A stretch of 22,993 nt of DNA from positions 1 to 22,993 of the forward strand of contig JAUCBJ010004089.1 in the NCBI GenBank assembly GCA_032718475.1, given 5' to 3'. The position numbers and the translations under genes were made by a program. Below, piece by piece: positions 1-8,700 of the stretch (positions within the stretch are counted from its first letter, which is position 1; every line of letters starts with the position of its first letter). This DNA is from Nemertoderma westbladi (taxonomy: Eukaryota; Xenacoelomorpha; Nemertodermatida; Nemertodermatidae). The notes beneath the pieces were generated by a model. It was not told the origin of the DNA and did no database searches. It saw only the letters and a list, made by a program, of their open reading frames with translations.

Positions 1-144
1 AAGTTTCTCTTACTGACTGAAAAAACTGGGGTTTGTTGAAATGCATGTTTGTAAGTACAGCAACACATTGACATTAGTTGAGGAATTATGAGACTTAGGT
101 GTATAACCTTAGTTTACTCGAAGTGATAACTCAACCCAACTCAC

Positions 145-299
145 CTGCACTGGAAGTGAATAGAGCTGAGGAGAAGCAGAGAGCCGGTATTCTCCGGGTC
201 TTGTCGCCACAACTGCATACAGTGGCGTTCGGCGTTGTCATAGTCGCCTGCTTGGTACTCCTTGTGGGAGAGTTCGGCCAGGGAGGTAAGGTCTGTCAT
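145..299 (-). CDS. OGT: O-GlcNAc transferase (OGT), N-terminal coding exon, partial gene
   Basis: This exon encodes the start of the tetratricopeptide (TPR) superhelix of UDP-GlcNAc:protein O-GlcNAc transferase, the nuclear/cytosolic enzyme that puts GlcNAc on Ser and Thr. The translation contains [20 protein letters not shown], then [13 protein letters not shown] and [12 protein letters not shown]. This closely matches the first TPR of animal OGT. The exon ends at 145 with a strong donor (TGCAG, then GTGAGTT at 144-138), splitting the final Arg codon as in OGT homologues. I chose the ATG at 299-297. It has A at -3, and no other in-frame Met lies between it and an in-frame TAG at 359-357. Alternatively the exon could start at 334 after an acceptor-like TGTGTCTAG, joined to an unseen upstream coding exon (phase 1). 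The rest of the gene lies off the left edge. Homology is clear; the start is an inference. Confidence 0.88.
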
Positions 300-359
300 G
301 ATTGGAGACTGACCGGGGTCACCAAGCCCGTCAACTAGACACACTTTACAGCACAACTA

Positions 360-1500
360 GGCAGTTGTGGTGGAACACTAGTAACAGATGCACAGGTGCA
401 AGATATTAGAAAAAAACAGTAACAATATGTTATGTAGTAACTACTAAAGTTACTAACCTACCTTACTAAACTACATTACGTTAGCCTAACTCGAGTGAGT
501 ACGGTTGGATTGTATATTATGGATATATTTGGGTATTTGGTTTATTATTTTGGTTAGGGTTAGTTGGTCAGGTCAGACCTTAACCCTAATTAGAACTGTC
601 ATGTAACCCGGGGATATCACAATAGAGGCGCCACTATTCATGGCTCTCGTGGGTCTCCCACCCCTAATTTAACCGTACCGTAACCCTAAGGTTAAAGTTA
701 CAAGAGTTAGGGTTAAATTACTGCTTTAATTATGGTTTGCGCCTGACAGCCTGGGGCCTGACTAACAAATCCTAACCTAAATAATAAAACCAATATCCCA
801 GTCAGTACCGGTATCTAGGTACTAGTACAGTACTGCAGTAGTACTGTAGTACCTACCTAGAAAACACCACAATACAGCAATAACCAAGCAGGCCAAGTCA
901 TTAACTGATTAAGTAATTAAGTAACCAAGCCCAAGACAGCCGCCAAGTAAAATACTGAAATAACGATGTTATGTTTTCCACACAAAAATACAAAACAAGC
1001 CTTTAACGCTTTGAGTAGGCAGGTAGGCCGTACCGGTAGGTCTATATTTAATTTAACTAATGTTCAGATGTTTAACACACTACTGCACTACACTGCCAGA
1101 CTGCAGCACTGATGTAGTAAAACGAATATCTTTTAAATATCTTACTGTACATTACAGTATTGTGCATTAATATTAATTTGATATTGTTTAGGGTTATAGA
1201 TATAGGAAATAATAATAATAATAAAAAAATAAAATATAGATAATACATATACATAAGGAGCTGTTCGGCAGTAAAATACGGTCGCTTAAAACAACATGGT
1301 GCATGGTGATGGATCAGCTGATTCTAGTTGAATCACTATCCTTGGTATTTAGGTAACACTGCCCCAGCGCAGTGCCAGAAACTATAGAAAGCAATGGCCT
1401 GCCTTACCACACAGTAAAGTAAGCGCGTAGGAACAACACAACACAACACTACAACATTACTGGTGTACAGAGGCAGCCATTGCTGTGTTGTACAAATTCC
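360..1500. other. OGT upstream/intergenic DNA without a recognisable gene
   Basis: No ORF here resembles a known protein. The stretch is AT-rich. It contains scattered short TTAGGG/CCCTAA-like words near 540-730, a palindrome at 814-861, an AAT microsatellite near 1208-1223, and a short ACAAC run near 1436-1450. It may include OGT 5' untranslated sequence. Confidence 0.6.
814..861. repeat. Near-perfect 48-bp palindrome
   Basis: The left arm (CTAGGTACTAGTACAGTACT) pairs with the right arm ending at 860 (reverse complement CTAGGTAGGTACTACAGTACT) around a short GC centre. The structure is rich in GTAC/GTACT words. It could be a small inverted-repeat element or chance structure in a GTAC-rich spacer. 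No function is assigned. Confidence 0.6.
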
Positions 1501-2724
1501 CTTACACTCCATAGTAACCGAACAAGCAGCCACTCCTTGCCAGCTAATTTAACCAATCAGCCCATAGCAACCAATTCTATGTAATCTACATGCTGTGACG
1601 CCATAACCTGGACAGTGCAGTGGAGGGGAGGGGTAACAGAAGAATTATCATAAGCAAAGCACAACAACCCATTTCATGTTAATGGGAGTATTATTATTGA
1701 TTGCCAGTGCAATTATATCAATGTTTATGGATGTATAATTTAATATGAAACATTTCTTGGCCATTTCCGATTTGGCTTTAAACGTCACATCTTTCACGGC
1801 CCCATACCAATCAGACTTTAACGTTTGAGCTTGCCAAAATTCCCATTTAATAATATGGGTTGCTAGGCAACCTCCATTAAAGTTTCCATTCATTTACTGT
1901 AAGAAGTTTAGCAGCCAAAATATTGACTGGGAACAGCAGTGTATGGCAATGCAGGTTACTTAACTTACTCATGAGATAAAGATCAAAAACCATTAGTGGA
2001 TATTGTATCGCATTTTCTTTCGAATTTTCCCAAAAGTTGATCCGCTTGCGAAATTTACGAGATCTATATTTTCTTACCGCAATTAGAACCAAATTATCGT
2101 AATAGTTAAATGTTACTAATATTAGTCCACTCGGTCTGGTGTTCTTCTGGTCTATTTATCGTACAGAAGTAACTGTGTTAGAACCGGTCTAGTTCTAGAA
2201 CTACATTATGTGGGTCTGATTAGTATATAATGTAGGATATTATATTAGATGCTGGACTTGGTTTGTTACGCAATGCTACAAAAAATCTTAAAGATGAGTA
2301 AGAGATGGAAAAATAACCCTGTATTAAAAAAAATGTGTTTAAATGTTGTGTATTTTTCACTTTTCTATTTTATGGGAACGCTACAGTGAAAATGACAATG
2401 TTTCTACCCAAAACAATAAACGAATTTCACTTTGTGTCCACGTTTTCATTTAAGCCCATTTTCTCATCGTGACCAGAACCAGTACCAGACCAGACCAGAC
2501 CACATCCCCTCATTACTGTTCAAGGACTGCAAGTAGTTTAAAGAAAGTAATTTAGAGGTAGTTATTGCTTCGCAACTGATCGTATCCTGAAATACGTCTA
2601 AACATTTTGTGAACTAACTTTATCTGTTTCGGTGGCTTTTAAATACTTATTTCACAAATCGTTACGATTTCTAAACTAGTAATTTAGTGTTTCAGACACC
2701 GACAACGGTGCTTCTCTTGTGAGG
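1501..2724. other. Divergent OGT/M6 spacer, putative promoter region
   Basis: This is the M6-proximal half of the spacer between two divergent genes, so it is the natural place for promoters. CCAAT words occur at 1552 (CCAATCAG), 1570 and 1807 (CCAATCAG). An X-box-like palindrome lies at 1858-1872. A short ACCAG-type run lies at 2473-2503. No TATA box is convincing. The two minus-strand ORFs of 71-81 codons here match nothing I know. A possible acceptor (GTGTTTCAG at 2687-2695) just before the M6 start would allow a spliced 5' leader. Assignment as promoter is inferred from gene layout and motifs only. Confidence 0.4.
1858..1872 (-). promoter_or_regulatory. X-box-like RFX site
   Basis: GGTTGCCTAGCAACC (minus strand) fits the RFX consensus GTNRCC-N(0-3)-RGYAAC with a one-base spacer and is a near-perfect palindrome. 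It lies in the OGT/M6 spacer about 850 bp from the M6 ATG, close to a CCAAT box at 1807. Which gene it would serve, if any, is unknown. Confidence 0.35.
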
Positions 2725-2746
2725 ATGACTTTCCTTGAGGAAGAAG
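2725..2746 (+). CDS. M6: M6 exon 1 (start codon)
   Basis: The exon reads ATG plus six codons (MTFLEEE) and one base, ending in a strong donor, GAAG|GTGAGT. A lies at -3. The phase 1 end joins exon 2 to complete a Glu codon. A tiny acidic first coding exon fits an N-terminus just before the cysteine cluster. It was found by phase and signals, not homology. The intron that follows is 5 kb. Confidence 0.7.
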
Positions 2747-5700
2747 GTGAGTTCATATATCGAAATTCGAACTTATAGCTAGTACATATCAAAGCTTCAT
2801 TTGGTGAACATTAATGAATGCCAAATTGAACATGTGAGTGTCATATAATTTATAACCTTACGGAGTGTCATATTCAAATTAACGAGTTGAGTGTCCAGTG
2901 AGTGTTTGAGTGTCATCTCGCAAGGATGTCACAGGCCACCACACCCCCTTTAGTATCACATTTTATGTGCAGGTTGCGGAGCTGTACGAAATACCACATT
3001 AATACCATTTTAAGTCCAGACACCAATTCATCCATTCCCATATAGTCGACTGCCAGAGCTATTACACTGTTTATTGTTACTGGGATAATATACTGTTTTA
3101 TTAGAGGAATTTCCGCCACGGACTTGTCGTATTGTTTACCAATTAATTATTGACTTGTTGTATACCAAGTAGAACAGCTCTATCCCTCTGCTGTGAATGT
3201 ATATATAGCTTTCTGCCTTTCCAAACACTTTTAAGGTGTAATGGTTTCTGTTCTCACACAATTTGACAATTTTGTTTTCTGAGAATAAAAATGTTGCCAA
3301 AATTTTACTTATTTCTTTCATTCATCGAAAATTTGAGTTCAACTTTTTTGGCAATGTAGTGTGTTTTATTAATTAAATAGAAACAATGTGTCCTTTAAGA
3401 GACTACTCAAAAAAAGTCATGGGCTGTCCACCATGCTTATTCTCTCCATAGAGCCGCTAAAGCACTACATTGTACACAGGCTGTTGTTGCCCATGGCGAA
3501 AACAATGCTCTGCAAAGCGGTTACAATTACGTTAAAGTCTCAAGCAAGTAGAGACTAATAAAACACATACAATGATGTATAGAGTCTGATTGGAGAAGTG
3601 TTTATTGTACTTGACACAATGAACCCGGTGTAGCATTAACCTATATGTGCCATCATAGATTTGGTATCCTCAGCAGTTAGAGCCCATCATATATTCCCAT
3701 ATAGGAGTACTGGTTCTACTGCTTCCCTAAATAATCAAACATTAAGATTCCATTTTATTCTATGGAACTCCCAAATCCTAGAGAGCCAATTCACAGCTGC
3801 CTTCCGCCCTGACTTCCGGATCCAGTATCACAAGCGGCAGAAGTAAATTACTCTATGTTCAAGCACACTATCGTCAGAGCTTATACGATTAGACATTCCT
3901 AAGGACTATCGAAGTTAAATGTCAGAATTTTGGTCGCATATTATAAAACAGCCGCTTTTTCTAATGAGATGAGGAGCCGTTTCGCTCCCTCTAGGTATTC
4001 TGAGAGAACTCCTAAGTCACCCGCAAAGTCGATATCGGTAAGCAGGTTTACTGTGGCTGGATTTCCTCGACTTTGGGAGCCACTAGGGGGATAAGCATCA
4101 CTTCAATATCACCAACATAATCCAACACACTTATGAAGAAGAAGAATGGTGCAACTGTGTCATCCTGGAGGACTCACCATAAAGCTTCGAATGGATCTGT
4201 GTCACCGTCAGCAGTAGACACAAATGTTGTCGAACCATCGTATACTGATCTGATTGCTGCAATAATTTTATCAGGAATCCCATATAATGAAAGTATGCTG
4301 AACATACGTGAGCGAGAGACTGAATCAAAGGCCTTGAAGAAGTCAACAAAGATATGCCTGCCTTTCATTGTTGATAACTCTTCAATTATCCTACTAAGTG
4401 CCAAAATGGGCTCCATGGTCCCACGACCTTTACGGAACCCATTCTGATTTCCACGGAGCAGTCTCTCAATGGGATCCCTAATGCGATTTAATAGAATTCT
4501 ATTGTATAGCTTTGCAACAATCGAGATCAATGAGATTCTCCGAAAAGAACCGTGTTAGGTTGCCCTTCTTGGGAACTGGCACCAACTTATTTGTTATCAA
4601 TTCTTGTGGGACTCTTTGTCGTTCTGTACATGTCTACTTTGAGTGGGTAAATGAGCTCCAAACACTCAGGTATTTTAAAGACGTCGGGGACACCTAATAC
4701 GGTACTCTTTGTATCAGCCTTGACAAAGAAAAGGATATGCCACCAATGAGTATATCTGGGAGTACAGACTCGGGACACTTTTTGTTCCACAAAAGGGACA
4801 CTTTTTGTTCCACAAAAGGGACACTTTTTGTTCCACAAAAGGGACACTTTTTGTTCCACAAAAGGGACACTTTTTGTTCCACAAAAGGGACACTTTTTGT
4901 TCCACAAAAGGGACACTTTTTGTTCCACAAAAGGGACACTTTTTGTTCCACAAAATTGTCAGGAAATATCCTCCCATTGTTTAGGAGCTTCTCAAAGTGG
5001 GCCTTCCAAACATTGAGGCATTCAGCCTTAACCGTTGTGATTGGTTGGCTTTTCCTCCCAATTAGGAAGTTGGTCGATTTGCATGATTGACTGATTGCCT
5101 GATGACATCTGCAGCATTGTCTGTGTGCCGTCATATTTTCTGGTATATATTTTGTGGTTAATGTTAATAAGAACTTGGTCGGTGTCTTAACTAACGGCCA
5201 AGCATCATGTGAAAAAGGGAATTATTATATCGACAACTTTAGGAATTATAATTCCCTCCTAACAAATTAGTTCATTCACAAAATGCTCGAAAGCCCCACA
5301 ACGTTTAAATTAATTGTTTGTTAGTATAATAAACTAGTATAGCGCAGCGCACGTACATAATGTATCTTTGGAACACTCGGAGCATTAGGAATAACCCCCA
5401 AGGTTAGGTTTAGCGATCACTGTGCAGTATGGCAGTGAATGTTATTGTTACTAGGTTTAGTGATCACTGTGCAGTATGGCAGTGAATGGTATTGTTACTA
5501 GGTTTAGTGATCACTGTGCAGTATGGCAGTGCATGTTATTGTTTCTAGGTTTAGCGATCACTGTGCAGTATGGCAGTGCATGTTATTGTTTCTAGGTTTA
5601 GCGATCACTGTGCAGTGTGGCAGTGAATGGTATTGTTACTAGGTTTACTGATCACTGTGCAGTATGGCAGTGCATGTTATTGTTTCTAGGTTTAGCGATC

Positions 5701-8700
5701 ACTGTGCAGTATGGCAGTGCATGTTATTGTTTCTAGGTTTAGCGATCACTGTGCAGTATGGCAGTGCATGTTATTGTTTCTAGGTTTGGCGATCACTGTG
5801 CAGCATGGCAGTGCATGTTATTGTTTCTAGGTTTAGTAATCACTGTGCAGTATGGCAGTGCATGTTATTGTTTCTAGGTTTAGCAATCACTGTGCAGTAT
5901 GGCAGTGCATGTTAATGTTTCTAGGTTTAGTGATCACTGTGCAGTATGGCAGTGAATGGTATTGTTTCTAGATTTAGTGATCACTGTGCAGTATGGCAGT
6001 GCATGTTATTGTTACTAGGTTCAGTCATCAGTGTGCAGTATGGCAGTGAATGTTATTGTTACTATGTTCAGAGATCACTGTGCAGTATGGCAGTTCATGT
6101 TATTGTTTATAGGTTTGGTGATCACAGTGCAGTATTGCAGTGCATGTTATTGTTTCTAGGTTTAGCGATCACTGTGCAGTATAGCATTGCATGTTATTGT
6201 TTCTAGGTTTAGCGATCACTGGGCAGTATGGCAGTGCATGTTATTGTTACTAGGTTCAGTGATCACTGTGCAGTATGGCAGTGCATGTTATTGTTACTAG
6301 GTTTAGTGATCACTGTGCAGCATGGCAGTGCATGTTATTGTTACTAGGTTCAGTGATCACTGTGCAGTATGGCAGTGCATGTTATTGTTTCTAGGTTTAG
6401 CGATCACTGTGCAGTATGGCAGTGCATGTTATTGTTTCTAGGTTTAGCGATCACTGTGCAGTATGGCAGTGCATGTTATTGTTTCTAGGTTTAGCGATCA
6501 CTGTGCAGTATGGCATTGCATGTTATTGTTTCTAGGTTTAGCGATCACTGTGCAGTATGGCAGTGCATGTTATTGTTTCTAGGTTTAGTGATCACTGTGC
6601 AGTATGGCAGTGGATGGTATTGTTTCTAGGTTTAGTGATCACTGTGCAGTATGGCAGTGCATGTTATTGTTTCTAGGTTTAGTGATCACCCAGTGCAGTA
6701 TGGCAGTGCATGTTATTGTTTCTAGGTTTGGTGATCACAGTGCAGTATGGCAGTGCATGTTATTGTTATTAGGTTTAGTGATCACTGTGCAGTATGGCAG
6801 TGCATGTTATTGTTATTAGGTTTAGTGATCACTGTGCAGTATGGCAGTGCATGTTATTGTTTCTAGGTTTAGTGATCACTCAGTGCAGTATGGCAGTGCA
6901 TGTTATTGTTTCTAGGTTTGGTGATCACAGTGCAGTATGGCAGTGCATGTTATTGTTTCTAGGTTTAGTGATCACTGTGCAGTATGGCAGCGCATGTTAT
7001 TGTTTCTAGGTTTGGTGATCACAGTGCAGTATGGCAGTGCATGTTATTGTTACTAGGTTTAGTGATCACTGTGCAGTATGGCAGTGAATGGTATTGTTTC
7101 TAGGTTTAGTGATCACTGTGCAGTATGGCAGTGCATGTTATTGTTTCTAGGTTTGGTGATCACAGTGCAGTATGGCAGTGCATGTTATTGTTTCTAGGTT
7201 TAGTGATCACTGTGCAGCATGGCAGTGCATGTTATTGTTTCTAGGTTTGGTGATCACAGTGCAGTATGGCAGTGCATGTTATTGTTTCTAGGTTTAGTGA
7301 TCACTGTGCAGCATGGCAGTGCATGTTATTGTTACTAGGTTTAGTGATCACTCAGTGCAGTATGGCAGTGCATGTTATTGTTTCTAGGTTTAGTGATCAC
7401 TCAGTGCAGTATGGCAGTGCATGTTATTGTTTCTAGGTTTGGTGATCACAGTGCAGTATGGCAGTGCATGTTATTGTTTCTAGGTTTAGTGATCACTGTG
7501 CAGCATGGCAGTGCATGTTATTGTTACTAGGTTTAGTGATCACTCAGTGCAGTATGGCAGTGCCCAGTGCATGTTATTGTTTCTAGGTTTGGTGATCACA
7601 GTGCAGTATGGCAGTGCTTGTTATTTTTTCTAGGTTTAGCGATCACTGTGCAGTATGGCAGTGCCCAGTGCATGTTATTGTTACTAGGCTTAGCAAATCA
7701 CACACCTTTGGAATTATTTTAGGCCCCTACATATTGTGTAATACATAGCCATGTAAGTATAATTCATTTAATCATTTCAATATTTTTTTATACAGAGACG
7801 GATAACTGCAACCGCTGTTGTAAGAAGGTACCGGTATCCAGTCTGATCGCAACCCTGCTCACGGTAGTCGGTACCGCAGTATTCTGCGGAGGAACCATCA
7901 TTCTTGTCGACGAAACTATAAAAGGATTCAGTGTAAAGTTCCCCAATGTCAACATAGAAACATTGAAGGATCAGTTAGTCGCTTTATTATAATACGTGTA
8001 CGTACATACGCGCGTACAGTATATACTGTATTAATTAATTTCAATAATAATGTAATTATTTTAAAAATTAGCAGTTTGGTCTAGTGGTGAAATTCCCGGG
8101 CTTCCAAACAGGAGGCCCTGATTCGATCCCTAGATGGGACGGCACTGTTTGGGCACAGTGTTTTAATTACTGCAAACTAGCCCTGGTTTTCATCCTTGAC
8201 AGGTCAATAAATGGGAACCAAGGCAACTTGGGAAACAGAGTGGAAGGGATTACTGTGGAAGATCATCCATGGAGGTGACTTAACGAGCCTAAAAGATTAA
8301 ATAAATATAATAAATTGTGCGTTTTGTACTTTGAACGGTACGAAAGAACATGCGATTTCCAATTACTTGTTTGCTGCATAACGGAAGTCTGCCAAATGTA
8401 GTTACAAATATATTCAACCCATTTGTTTATTTATTTCCACGCAGGAAATACAATATAAAGTTATCTGTTTACTGCGTCGCCGGGGTGATGGGTGCCCAAT
8501 GCTTCGTTCTCTTGCTGGTATCCTTCCTGTCTACATTAATGACCGGCAACCTATGCTGCAGCTTTGCATCTTCAATGTGCGGCAAAGTAACACTGGCAGT
8601 GGTACGTTTTTCCAAATATTTGTTTGTTTACAGTAAAGGCCGTTTACACGTGGCAACTTTTAGAGCAACTTTCTCGGCAACTAGCAACTTTTTTTGCCAA

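Noticed and set aside
541-720. Telomere or interstitial telomeric array
   Set aside because: Only scattered single or double TTAGGG/CCCTAA words, with no sustained array.
1648-2092. Minus-strand ORFs of 81 and 71 codons as an OGT upstream exon
   Set aside because: No resemblance to OGT N-termini, no phase-compatible donor identified, and the region looks like promoter sequence.
5946-7009. Short ORFs (MAVHVIVSRFGDH-type) as small proteins
   Set aside because: They are entirely within the 47-bp minisatellite, whose period rotates through all frames.
5407-7698. CRISPR-like array
   Set aside because: Units are directly adjacent with no unique spacers, and the context is a eukaryotic intron.
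8070-8140. Functional tRNA gene
   Set aside because: A and B boxes are present but the cloverleaf is imperfect and a SINE body and A-rich tail follow. The same reasoning applies to 9440-9510.
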